The notes under the pieces are model-generated. The model was not told the DNA's origin, did no database searches, and worked only from the letters and a program-made list of their open reading frames with translations. Shown in pieces: positions 16,801 through 23,208 of a stretch of DNA of 34,304 nt. Made by a program: the position numbers and the translations under genes. Each line of letters starts with the position of its first letter. Position 1 is the first letter of the stretch. Source of the DNA: Candidatus Woesearchaeota archaeon (lineage in GTDB: Archaea > Nanobdellota > Nanobdellia > Woesearchaeales > GW2011-AR9); the NCBI GenBank assembly GCA_018302605.1, contig JAGVZN010000029.1:1-34304 (forward strand). Direction: 5' to 3'.

Positions 16801-18279
16801 GCCGTAGGCAATAATCACCTGACTAGTTCCGACCCTATTCTCTCGCAAATCACTATTTTTGGAAATTCTGGCATAAATTCCGAGAGAATTTAAAAGTTGA
16901 AGTACTTCAAATGAAAGCTGTGGAGACGAAGTGGTTAAACAAATATCTCCAGAATTTCGCTCTTCATCAACCCTGATTCTTACACAACCATCTGCCTGAA
17001 AGAGTGCTTTCAAGAATTCTCTTTTTTCTTGCGGGGCACCAAGTATTATCCTTCGAGGGACACATGCGGTAGCACTTCTCTTGTGGAGGAGTTCATACTC
17101 CCCTATAAAAGCATGAATTTTCTTACCTGAGAGATGAATTCTCTTGCCATCTATGGCACTACTTTTAGTTTTAAATGAGGTTACCCAGTAAGTCAATTCA
17201 TCCCCGAAAACTTCTTCTAAATCACCCAGAATTGAATTATACTCGTCTTCATTAATGGTTATTATTTCCATACGCATGACTTTCTGATAAATACCAACCG
17301 ATCCATCCCCGACAACCCATCCTGCTAAGCGTGCTTTGGCAAGATCTCGGGAAAATACATTCTTTTCTTTGACATCGAGAAGTAACGGTTGCTGCACTTT
17401 ATGACCAATACTGAGTGATTTTACTTCACTCCATTGATATTCTCCTCCCCACTTTTCGCTTGAGAGAACAAGGTGGTCTTCCGTAAGGTCAATATAATTC
17501 CCATTTTTAGTGGTAATCCGATAGACCTCTTTTTCACCGTTATCTTGAGTTGCGAGAATTTTCACAAACTTCTCCCCATCAAAGATCTTGAGCCCAGCGA
17601 GTTTATGTTCGACAATTTCACCAATAAATTTAGTGCCCTCTTCCGTATAAACTTGAGTAAAATACTCTGCGCAAGCATGAGGCTGACTTCGGGTGTAGGC
17701 ATCTTTAGAAAATTCCAATTTTTTCGTAACGGGATCGACATAACTATGGCCTTGCGCTGGACCAGTCAGTCCGTATGCCCAATGCAATCCCGTTGTAAAC
17801 CACTGCGGGCTATTTGGAGCAGCAACCTGGCCGATGATCATATAAGCCATCTCTTCATAAAAAATCTGTGCGTCCTGTGCTGAAGCAAAATAACCATATT
17901 GTTCTCCCCAATGGCGCCAGCAGCCAGCGATACGGTGGGCAACTTGTTTGATGCTCGTCTCGCTCCCGGTAATCACTTTCCCGCTTTCGTCTTTAAGAAT
18001 CTCTCCTCCCTCATTACGCAGTGGAACACCAGCTTTCCGAAAATATTTTTGGGAGAGGATATCGGTTGCCACTTGGCTCCAGAAAACCGGGACTTCTACA
18101 TCGTGCATTTCAAAAACGGTAGATCCATCGGAGTTCTTGATCACTGAACTCCGTTTATCATAGGTAAACTGGTCAAAAGGACTTACCTTTTCTTTAGTGA
18201 AGTAACGCTTGATGGTTAAGCCGCGCGGACTGATAGTAGAAGTATTCCCTGTCGTTTCGTAACTATTTTCTTGATCCAT
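13900..18279 (-). CDS. nrdJ: Class II ribonucleotide reductase, long form, with intein
   Basis: 1459 aa before splicing and 1096 aa after. I choose ATG 18279 (AGAGGTG sits 7 bases upstream) over GTG 18285. The intein occupies residues 203-565. The spliced enzyme has the redox Cys (CFIQSVNDDL, first residue 566) and the active-site loop GSNPCAEYNF (radical Cys835, Glu837). It also has the second redox Cys near 846 and VLAPTGTIGLVMDCD. The C-terminal tail SGCGATQLRQNGTCMLC plus further Cys (seven Cys in the last 28 residues) is the zinc/redox finger typical of NrdJ. It makes deoxynucleotides using adenosylcobalamin. It has no ATP-cone, unlike its paralogue. Confidence 0.93.
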   Translation of the reverse strand: MDQENSYETTGNTSTISPRGLTIKRYFTKEKVSPFDQFTYDKRSSVIKNSDGSTVFEMHDVEVPVFWSQVATDILSQKYFRKAGVPLRNEGGEILKDESGKVITGSETSIKQVAHRIAGCWRHWGEQYGYFASAQDAQIFYEEMAYMIIGQVAAPNSPQWFTTGLHWAYGLTGPAQGHSYVDPVTKKLEFSKDAYTRSQPHACAEYFTQVYTEEGTKFIGEIVEHKLAGLKIFDGEKFVKILATQDNGEKEVYRITTKNGNYIDLTEDHLVLSSEKWGGEYQWSEVKSLSIGHKVQQPLLLDVKEKNVFSRDLAKARLAGWVVGDGSVGIYQKVMRMEIITINEDEYNSILGDLEEVFGDELTYWVTSFKTKSSAIDGKRIHLSGKKIHAFIGEYELLHKRSATACVPRRIILGAPQEKREFLKALFQADGCVRIRVDEERNSGDICLTTSSPQLSFEVLQLLNSLGIYARISKNSDLRENRVGTSQVIIAYGSARELYQEQIGFISEEKQQKLMLLNQLVLRGKSLPLIREETILSIEKMGIKKVYDLQTESGKFLGNGIVVHNCFIQSVNDDLVRDGGIFSLLTREARIFKYGSGTGSNFSKIRGRGERLTGGGSSSGLMSFLKIFDVAAGSVKSGGTTRRAAKMLSLDLDHPEIEDFIWWKVREEEKVADLVAGSKTLRQKLSHLIEVSKGKENPFQDQQVQAALKDAAQHHIPVNYLVRAVALAGQGYTLPLKEFDTHYESEAYLTVSGQNSNNSVRIPNEFFEALENGREWELKARTDGETIKTVSSAKLWNDIGYCAWASADPGIQYDTTLNEWHTCPEDGRINGSNPCAEYNFLDDTACNLASINLVKFYNEDNNDFDIEGYRHTIRLWTIALEISVLMAHFPSEQIALKSFVFRTLGLGYANIGTLLMLWGIPYDSDQGRAIAGAITAIMTGDAYAASAEMAKVLGPFEGYERNREHMLRVIRNHRAAAYDNAEYQGLSIKPQAIRQNLCPRPLLDAAHDAWDNAVDWGDRYGFRNAQATVLAPTGTIGLVMDCDTTGVEPDYALVKYKKLAGGGFFKIVNQSVPKALARLGYTEDQCDDIVTYCLGRGTFDGSPQINRDTLRQKGLSDQQINAVEKELRNTMDIRFCFNAWTLGKEMYNTMLEKSKAQGVVDILNAFGFSNEQIASANEYICGTMTLESAPHLKEEHYAVFDCANKCGSKGTRYIHPYGHLKMLAATQPFISGAISKTINMPNDWTIEQIKQAYYDSWTLMIKAVALYRDGCKLSQPLNTTLDEFPELKALLESPAEPQPVAASSVEIRKKVSIGPRTLQFSARLRDQKLENVAVRMAGMTPVQEVMLSTILKMVNFNLKQGTPVSTICAEGLTLRGHPVLEELAQFLEECVEEGGENEVLSSSLSSLPSSVSASSPSARPSPVSAQDGREKCSGCGATQLRQNGTCMLCEICGQTTGCS
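16585..17673 (-). mobile_element. Intein with LAGLIDADG homing endonuclease in NrdJ
   Basis: A 363-residue intein starts at Cys203 (QPHA|CAEYFTQVY) and ends VVHN|C, with the penultimate His, terminal Asn and a Cys at +1. Block B is the T-x-x-H in DLTEDHLVL. The endonuclease has two LAGLIDADG-type helices, RLAGWVVGDGSVG and FLKALFQADGCV, each ending in the catalytic Asp region. Block F is KVYDLQTESGKFLGNGIV. All splicing residues are intact, so it should be active. Removing it recreates QPHACFIQSVNDDL, placing the intein directly before the redox-active cysteine. Confidence 0.93.
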
Positions 18280-18306
18280 ATTCACACACCTCTTTGTTCT
18301 AAAAAT

Positions 18307-18342
18307 AGGATAGCATCATCTATCCTCTTTTTGGTCTATCCT
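18307..18342 (-). promoter_or_regulatory. Hairpin plus third arm in the nrdJ mRNA leader
   Basis: In mRNA sense the leader contains AGGATAG (18342-18336), AGGATAG again (18326-18320) and CTATCCT (18313-18307). The second and third form a 7-bp hairpin with an ATGATG loop. The first could pair with the same CTATCCT instead. It sits between the TATA box (18405-18414) and the ribosome-binding site, inside a leader of roughly 100 nt. A two-state switch or a protein site is possible. Confidence 0.5.
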
Positions 18343-18404
18343 CATTTTTGACGAAACGTGTCCAGCCCCCTGTACCGTTCGTTGATGGAAAATGGAAGTC
18401 GGGA

Positions 18405-18414
18405 TATTTAAATA
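18405..18414 (-). promoter_or_regulatory. TATA box for the nrdJ-nrdJ-cobA genes
   Basis: TATTTAAATA is a strong archaeal TATA core. Initiation about 25 bp downstream on the minus strand gives a leader of about 105 nt before ATG 18279, unusually long for this window, where most genes look leaderless. Confidence 0.65.
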
Positions 18415-18500
18415 GTTTTTACTGTTGGGATGTGTAGTTTGAGATATATATCATTAATTGTACTGAAAAAAAGTTGTAAACTATAAACTAATAATCAATA

Positions 18501-18619
18501 GAGAAGTTTGAAAAATAGTAATTTTGGCAGATAGATTGTTTATTTCAGGCTAAAATTACGACTATTTCAAATTCTCTTGAGAAGTTTGTAAATCAATAAT
18601 TGAATTATTCAAACTTCTC
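18501..18619. repeat. Two adjacent hairpins sharing the arm GAGAAGTTTG
   Basis: The 464-bp gap between nrdJ and carS is AT-rich. Bases 18501-18528 are nearly complementary to 18548-18576, forming a long imperfect hairpin of about 25 pairs. Immediately after, GAGAAGTTTG (18579-18588) is the exact reverse complement of 18610-18619, with an inner AATAATT/AATTATT palindrome. GAGAAGTTTG therefore occurs twice directly and once inverted. No ORF is visible. It could be a small RNA, a regulator-binding array or a palindromic repeat. Confidence 0.65.
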
Positions 18620-18743
18620 AATATAAAAAAGAATATTCTTTTACTGATTTGGATTAAGATTATATTCTCGAATGTTTCGGGAGATGACCTAGGACAGCTC
18701 GGAACCGCAACCTTAAAATACAATTAAGACTATTCTTCCCTCC

Positions 18744-19265
18744 ATGTCCGTCACATCAATCATCCTTCAAGCTCTCTACTATTTTCTCCCCGCGTATATC
18801 GCCAACATGGCGCCAGTCTTGTTCCAAAAAGTGCCTTTCCTCGCTACGCCGATCTGGGAGAAGAAGTTAGGAAAGAATAAGACCTGGCGGGGGGTAGTCG
18901 CTGCTGTCCTCTGCGGGATAGTCGTCTTTTGGCTGCAAAAAAGGGCCTACACCGCTGGCTTTACGTCACTGGCAATTATTGATTATGCTGATTTTTCGGT
19001 CTTGCTCGGATTCTTGCTGGGTTTTGGTGCGATTATCGGCGATGCCGTGAAGAGTTATTACAAACGCAAAGCCGGCATTAAGCCGGGAGAGCGCTGGCTG
19101 GGATTTGATCAGCTAGATTTTGTGGTTGGAGGGCTCATCTTTTCTTTTTTGCTGTATGTGCCACCGATAGAAGTAGCCGTGGTCTTGTTCTTAGCAACGC
19201 CCTTCCTGCACATTGCGACAAATCATCTGGGTTATTGGTTAGGGATGAGAAAAGTAAAGTTTTAG
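18744..19265 (+). CDS. carS: CDP-archaeol synthase
   Basis: CarS is a 173-aa polytopic membrane enzyme that transfers CMP from CTP to unsaturated archaetidic acid (digeranylgeranylglyceryl phosphate), giving CDP-archaeol for polar-lipid synthesis. Visible signatures are ANMAPVL near residue 20, KLGKNKTWRG (41-50), and the C-terminal block GDAVKSYYKRKAGIKPGERW followed by LGFDQLDFVVGG. About five hydrophobic segments surround them. The length matches the family. A TATA-like CTTAAAATA lies about 28 bp upstream, so the mRNA is leaderless. The CDP-alcohol phosphotransferase gene 600 bp downstream would use the product. This is an archaea-specific marker. Confidence 0.95.
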   Translation: MSVTSIILQALYYFLPAYIANMAPVLFQKVPFLATPIWEKKLGKNKTWRGVVAAVLCGIVVFWLQKRAYTAGFTSLAIIDYADFSVLLGFLLGFGAIIGDAVKSYYKRKAGIKPGERWLGFDQLDFVVGGLIFSFLLYVPPIEVAVVLFLATPFLHIATNHLGYWLGMRKVKF

Positions 19266-19328
19266 ATGAATATAATTCTGTTTAAAGTCATGCCAACATT
19301 TAAATAGAATAAAATTTGACAATTACTA

Positions 19329-19838
19329 ATGAGAAGAGTATTCAAAGTGTTGTTGTTAGTCTTTGTAATTTTGATCTTGTTCATAACAGTAACTCTTTTT
19401 CCAGTACCAAAGTCCACATTACTGGAATTGGAGGATTCAGTTTTACTGAAGTACAAGGAAGATGCCAATTGGGGAAACTTTATTGATATCAAGATCCTCA
19501 ATGATGGCTCGATTGAGATTATTGACTCCCTAACGCTAAAAGAAAGGGTAGTTAAGACAAAGATATCAGATCAAAAATTACAAGAGCTAAAAAAGCTCAT
19601 CAATTCAAAAGCGTATTCTTTAGAAACAGAATCGTTATTGGGCACAAGACTAAACATGGATTGTTTTGACTGCGGGAGTACATCCTATTGGATCAATCGG
19701 AACGGGAAAACAATTCTGATCTCCCCAGAAACAGAAATGGCAGATTTGATTGAGTCTATTCGTGAAGAAGCACTTTCTCAGCTTGAGAATAACAAAGTAA
19801 GAGAAAATATTATCGAACAAACACCCTTGCCGAGCTAA
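19329..19838 (+). CDS. Hypothetical membrane-anchored protein (169 aa)
   Basis: An N-terminal hydrophobic helix (residues about 5-26) preceded by MRRVFK predicts an uncleaved signal anchor, with the rest outside the cytoplasm. The exposed part begins KSTLLELEDSVLLKYKE and has a beta-rich middle. A CFDCGSTSYW segment around residue 112 could form a disulfide or bind metal. A TATA-like TTTAAATAG lies at 19299-19307, about 25 bp upstream. No family is recognised. It sits between two lipid-synthesis genes, which may or may not be meaningful. Confidence 0.7.
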   Translation: MRRVFKVLLLVFVILILFITVTLFPVPKSTLLELEDSVLLKYKEDANWGNFIDIKILNDGSIEIIDSLTLKERVVKTKISDQKLQELKKLINSKAYSLETESLLGTRLNMDCFDCGSTSYWINRNGKTILISPETEMADLIESIREEALSQLENNKVRENIIEQTPLPS

Positions 19839-19865
19839 TGAAAAAGCTCAAGTAAAAATACCAGT

Positions 19866-20360
19866 CTAAACTTTAAGATTCTTTTTTTGCATTACCCAGA
19901 CCAACTGCAGTGCCAAAGTATAGACACCAATCACGCCGGCGGGGAAATGGGCTGGCGCCGTAAAACGGGAAAAAGCATAGAACAATTGTCCCAGAAAGAT
20001 CAGTCCGGCGATGATGTAAGCAAAATAATCTTGGGTAACGACGGCAATCTTGAGGATGAGCAGGACGCCGATCAGCTGGTCAGAAGCGTGGTCGAGATAT
20101 TTGCCAAACGTGCTGGCGGTGCTGGCTCGGGCGATGACCCCGTCAATCCCGTCCAAGATCAGATGAAGCAGGCTGAACAAAATGAAATAAAAGTGATTTT
20201 GCAGGAGGAAATACACTGTCCCCAGCCCGGCAAGGAAAGAAAAGATTGTCATGACATTAGCGCTGATCCGGCAGCGAAGAAAAAAAGTGCCCAGCCAAGG
20301 TAACTTTTGGGAACGATAAACCCGGAATTTCTCGACCCACTGCTCCATGAATGTAGCCAT
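19866..20360 (-). CDS. CDP-alcohol phosphatidyltransferase family enzyme
   Basis: The signature D-x-x-D-G-x-x-A-R-x7-G-x3-D-x3-D is present as DGIDGVIARASTASTFGKYL followed by DHASD. This identifies a CDP-alcohol phosphotransferase that swaps CMP for a polar head group. With CarS nearby, the donor is probably CDP-archaeol. The acceptor (inositol phosphate, serine, glycerol phosphate or other) cannot be read from sequence. There are about five to six membrane helices. The frame is open upstream to 20543, but two TATA boxes (near 20390 and 20372) lie within that extension, so ATG 20360 or ATG 20348 is the likely start. It is divergent from dph2. Confidence 0.88.
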   Translation of the reverse strand: MATFMEQWVEKFRVYRSQKLPWLGTFFLRCRISANVMTIFSFLAGLGTVYFLLQNHFYFILFSLLHLILDGIDGVIARASTASTFGKYLDHASDQLIGVLLILKIAVVTQDYFAYIIAGLIFLGQLFYAFSRFTAPAHFPAGVIGVYTLALQLVWVMQKKNLKV

Positions 20361-20398
20361 GAGAAAATATATAAAGAAACCACTATAAAAAGGTTCTG

Positions 20399-20671
20399 AT
20401 GACATTATACAATCCAGAACTGGAAAGAGCAGTTGCCAAGATTCAGGAGATCGGAGCGAAAACAGTCTGTATCCAGCTCCCCGACGGGATGAAGCCGGAA
20501 GCGCAGACCATTGCCGATCGGCTGGGCGCGGAAACGGGAGCAAGGATCCTGATCTGGCTGGGCAGTAATTTTGGCGCCTGTGATATCCCTTTAGGATTAC
20601 AGCGAATGAATGTTGATCTGTTAATTAGCTGGGGGCATAATAAGTTCAACAAGAAGGTGGAAGGATGGTAG
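20399..20671 (+). pseudogene. dph2: Dph2 (diphthamide synthase), N-terminal fragment
   Basis: This 90-aa fragment holds the first third of archaeal Dph2. It contains VCIQLPDGMKPEAQTIADRL, LGSNFGACDIPLG with the first iron-sulfur ligand Cys61, and VDLLISWGH. Dph2 uses an unusual radical-SAM-like [4Fe-4S] cluster to transfer the 3-amino-3-carboxypropyl group of SAM to a histidine of elongation factor 2. The frame ends abruptly at GW-TAG, where an insertion begins, and resumes at 20930. A TATA (ATATATAAAG) lies about 27 bp upstream of the ATG. It could still be expressed as a separate subunit. Confidence 0.88.
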
Positions 20672-20929
20672 ACAGACAAATATTACATGGAGAGTTTAAG
20701 TGGTGAGAGTTAATGATACTATTTAATATCTCAAAAAAACCTAAAAAGAATGAAAACACAAACATACCACGTGATTATTGAACAAAATGAAGGCGACGGT
20801 TTTATTGGGAAAGTCGCAGAGCTACAAGGCTGTCTTAGTCAAGGTGATACTCTAAATGAATTAATCAAAAATATACAAGAAGCTATCGAATTATGTTTAG
20901 AAGTACAACGAGGAGTAAATTAACCATCC
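20669..20929. mobile_element. About 260-bp insertion inside dph2 carrying hicB
   Basis: The sequence between the two Dph2 fragments is more AT-rich than its flanks and encodes a complete HicB-like protein. GGATGGT at 20663-20669 and ACCATCC at 20923-20929 form a 7-bp inverted repeat exactly at the two junctions. No transposase is present. Joining Trp90 of the first part to Gln2 of the second gives a continuous Dph2 of about 336 residues, so the insertion is close to precise. Confidence 0.75.
20750..20923 (+). CDS. hicB: HicB-family antitoxin-like protein (57 aa)
   Basis: The product begins MKTQTYHVIIEQNEGDGFIG and continues KVAELQGCLSQGDTLNELIK. This is the characteristic HicB N-terminal domain, a partially degraded RNase H-like fold with an LxGCxSxGDTxxEA-like motif. 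It is short and lacks a C-terminal DNA-binding domain. No HicA toxin is encoded next to it. A TATA-like CTATTTAATATC lies about 25 bp upstream, so it may have its own promoter. The stop is 6 bp from the ATG of the dph2 C-terminal part, so its transcript may drive that part's expression. Confidence 0.85.
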   Translation: MKTQTYHVIIEQNEGDGFIGKVAELQGCLSQGDTLNELIKNIQEAIELCLEVQRGVN

Positions 20930-21673
20930 ATGCAAACTCTCTTCTTAGACGCACCCTATACTGGAAAAGTGGAACTCTCTCCCGAAACATTAGACTATCT
21001 GAAGAAGAAAAAGTATCAGACCGTCGGCCTTTATGCCTCTGTTCAATTTGTCAATCAATTGGATCGAGTACGAGAGCAATTAGAGAAAGAAAAGATGAGC
21101 GTGATTACATCCAAAGCAGACCGAACACAGGTTATTGGTCAATTATTGGGCTGCGACAATTATCATCATTCACTGAATCTCTCCGCAGCAGAAGAGAAAG
21201 AGATCGACTGCTACCTCTATGTCGGCGATGGCCGATTTCATCCGTTGGCGTTAGTCTACAGCCAGAAAGATGCTCCGAAAAAGAAAGAGATCGTCGGCAA
21301 TGACCCCATCAGCAAGAGCCTGTTTTTAGTCAGCGCGGACGATGTTAAAGTGATCTTGGCCAAGTACCGCAGCTCTCTGATGAAATTTCTCACTGCAAAA
21401 ACCCTCGGCGTGATCACGACGATCAAGCCCGGACAAGAGCAGTTCCGCCCCAGTTTAGCTTTGGAGACAAAATATCCCGACAAGCGATTCTATCATTTTA
21501 TCGATAACGTCGTCTCTTTCGACCAACTGGAGAATTTTCCGTTCATTGAGGTCTGGGTCAATACCACTTGCCCAAGAGTAGGATTTGACGATCAGGAGAA
21601 GTTTGTGAAAGGAGTTATTAATCTCAATGATGCGCTGGAAGCGGAAAAGATTTTGGGGGAAGAGAGAGCATGA
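20930..21673 (+). pseudogene. dph2: Dph2 (diphthamide synthase), C-terminal fragment
   Basis: 247 aa covering domains 2 and 3 of Dph2. It has LFLDAPYTGK, then IGQLLGCDNYHH with the second cluster ligand Cys75. It also has YVGDGRFHPLAL, GVITTIKPGQ, and VWVNTTCPRVGFDD with the third ligand Cys214. All three cluster cysteines are thus preserved across the two fragments, and there is no frameshift inside either, which argues for a recent insertion or continued use as a two-piece protein. It has its own ATG, 6 bp after hicB. Its TGA overlaps the ATG of the next gene (ATGA, 21670-21673). Confidence 0.88.
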
Positions 21674-22398
21674 GCAACGATCCGCTTAAAGAAGAAGAAG
21701 AAAAAGAAAGAGAACATAAAAGAGAAATATACAATCGATTAAAATCCATGTCTCCGTTGTGGGGGAAAATCTATAATGCGGCTATTCGTGTAGGGGTATT
21801 TGTCTATGCTTTTTTGTATCTCTGCAGCGGAAAAGAAGACGCAGTTCAGATTTGGAGAGCTCTCTCTTCCAAAAGACATCGGATTGGCTTGCTAGAAGGG
21901 GCTGTTCTCGGGTCTTCTTTATGGATTCCCCAAGAAAATGGTATTGTAGAAAAGATGGCTGCTCCTCCGGGAAGATGGTGTGGCTATGACCCTTCACGCT
22001 TGGTAAAACTGCGAACAAGTGTAAAAGAATGTACTGGAAGATTGGAGGCAATCTTGGATGAGTATACTCTGGATGAAACCAGAGATCAGAGCGATCTGAC
22101 CCCAACTGGAACATACGATCTTCTGGATTGGCACACTTTCTTGAACATTGATTCTGTGGGGATAGAAAAAGCAGAGCGCATCGGTTTAGTCCAAGAAACG
22201 ACCTATGCCACTGCGTTTACAAAATTAGGATTAAGCGAATATTTAACTTCAATTGAGATCGTTGGCGCGGCCAATGATAAAATTTGGGAGGTGACCCCCA
22301 AAGGAAACGGGATAGTCTACCTCTTCAATGATGGTGGGGAGGAGAAGAAATTGCCGGATGGTTCTCCCGAAAGGGGAAGCCTTCTTCCTCAATTCTAA
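21670..22398 (+). CDS. Hypothetical 242-aa protein
   Basis: The N-terminal 40 residues are very acidic/basic (KEEEEKEREHKREIYNRL). They are followed by one hydrophobic stretch (about residues 39-53, IRVGVFVYAFLYLCS) that might be a membrane segment or buried helix. The rest is mixed and contains GYDPSRLVKLR and a C-terminal WEVTPKGNGIVYLF. I recognise no domain. Its ATG overlaps the dph2 stop, so it is translationally coupled to the Dph2 C-terminal part. The 188-bp gap after it holds only the promoter (TTTAAATACT, about 22525) and ribosome-binding site of the next gene. Confidence 0.7.
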   Translation: MSNDPLKEEEEKEREHKREIYNRLKSMSPLWGKIYNAAIRVGVFVYAFLYLCSGKEDAVQIWRALSSKRHRIGLLEGAVLGSSLWIPQENGIVEKMAAPPGRWCGYDPSRLVKLRTSVKECTGRLEAILDEYTLDETRDQSDLTPTGTYDLLDWHTFLNIDSVGIEKAERIGLVQETTYATAFTKLGLSEYLTSIEIVGAANDKIWEVTPKGNGIVYLFNDGGEEKKLPDGSPERGSLLPQF

Positions 22399-22586
22399 TC
22401 TATAACTGGGCCCATAATCGATCTCCCCTTTTCTTCCTGGGCTTTCTGAATGGACTGATCCGGCAGCGTTCATGGCGAGGCTCTACCGGTTTGAGCTGTA
22501 AGCACCGTCGATAAAACAAAAGGTTTAAATACTAAAAACTGTTTCTCTTCTCCATAAAATCAATATAAAAAGAGGTGTAATGAAAA

Positions 22587-22910
22587 ATGGCAGAAGTTGT
22601 TGCAAAAACGAATATTAAAAAAGCAAAGGGATATCTCTATTTCTTGGATAAGAGTGGACATGTCTGCCGCGCCGAGATGAGCCGCGCCGGAAGAACAAAA
22701 GGAAAAACAAAAAAAGAAGTTGTGGCGAAGTGTGGCGTCAAGAAAGTTTCCGGCTACCTCTATTTCGTTGACAAGAAAGGAAATGTCAGCCGGGCAATGA
22801 TGGCGCGCGGGCGCAAGGGCGGCAAGAAGAAAGCCGCGCATAAGAAAAGAGCAGCCCCTAAGAAAAAAGCGCATCATCGAAAAGCTGCACACAAGAAGAA
22901 GCGGATGTAG
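22587..22910 (+). CDS. Duplicated basic protein with histone H1-like tail
   Basis: 107 aa made of two tandem copies of a roughly 35-residue unit (KKAKGYLYFLDKSGHVCRAE and KKVSGYLYFVDKKGNVSRAM). They are followed by a tail of Lys, Ala, His and Pro (for example KKKAAHKKRAAPKKKAHHRK). The GYLYFxDKxGxVxRA unit looks like a small beta-hairpin. The tail resembles histone H1 or bacterial Hc1-like DNA-compacting tails. A nucleic-acid-binding, chromatin-like role is inferred from charge alone. A TATA (TTTAAATAC) and GAGGTG ribosome-binding site precede it. An out-of-frame ATG at 22580 sits between them and the chosen start. Confidence 0.85.
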   Translation: MAEVVAKTNIKKAKGYLYFLDKSGHVCRAEMSRAGRTKGKTKKEVVAKCGVKKVSGYLYFVDKKGNVSRAMMARGRKGGKKKAAHKKRAAPKKKAHHRKAAHKKKRM

Positions 22911-22925
22911 GTTTCTTTTTTATTT

Positions 22926-23134
22926 GTATTTGTTTAGCTGGCGGCAAGGCCAAGCGGTGTATCCGCAGAGACTTTGTTCTTAGCTAGGTGCGGAAATCTT
23001 CTGGTTCACCGCGAGAGGCAGAAAATATCTTTGCCGATTTCCGCGCGGATACACGGCCTGTCGGAAAAGCTAAACAAATACTTTTGCCGATTTCCGCGCG
23101 GATACACGGCCTGTCGGAAAAGCTAAACAAATAC
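22926..23134. ncRNA. Structured RNA candidate C with duplicated arm
   Basis: GTATTTGTTTAGCT (22926-22939) is exactly complementary to 23068-23081 and again to 23121-23134. GTGTATCCGC (22957-22966) is exactly complementary to 23045-23054 and 23098-23107. GCGGAAATC (22990-22998) is exactly complementary to 23036-23044 and 23089-23097. GGCC arms and a GGCA/TGCC hairpin add to a nested, rod-like fold of about 155 nt. There is no ORF. A TATA-like TTTAAAATA near 23150 would fit minus-strand transcription starting at the 23134 end. The strand is undecided. It is not a recognisable tRNA, SRP or RNase P RNA. Confidence 0.6.
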
Positions 23135-23138
23135 TTTT
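23030..23138. repeat. 53-bp tandem duplication within RNA candidate C
   Basis: Bases 23030-23085 are repeated perfectly at 23083-23138 (period 53). The duplicated unit is exactly one complete arm of the nested structure (from the GATTTCCGC strand to the terminal AGCTAAACAAATAC), so either copy can close the fold. Perfect identity implies a recent event or active homogenisation. Confidence 0.9.
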
Positions 23139-23208
23139 ATTTTATTTTATTTTAAATGATTATTATTCAGTAGTAGGTTATTTAAATAAGCAAATTTTTC
23201 ATTGTTTT

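Noticed and set aside
18286-18743. Cobalamin riboswitch upstream of nrdJ
   Set aside because: No B12-box-like sequence or the expected multi-helix core was seen; only the small hairpins described.
22926-23134. SRP RNA, RNase P RNA or a degenerate tRNA
   Set aside because: The GGAAG/GGAGCA SRP loop, RNase P P4 core sequences and a T-arm that pairs are all absent.
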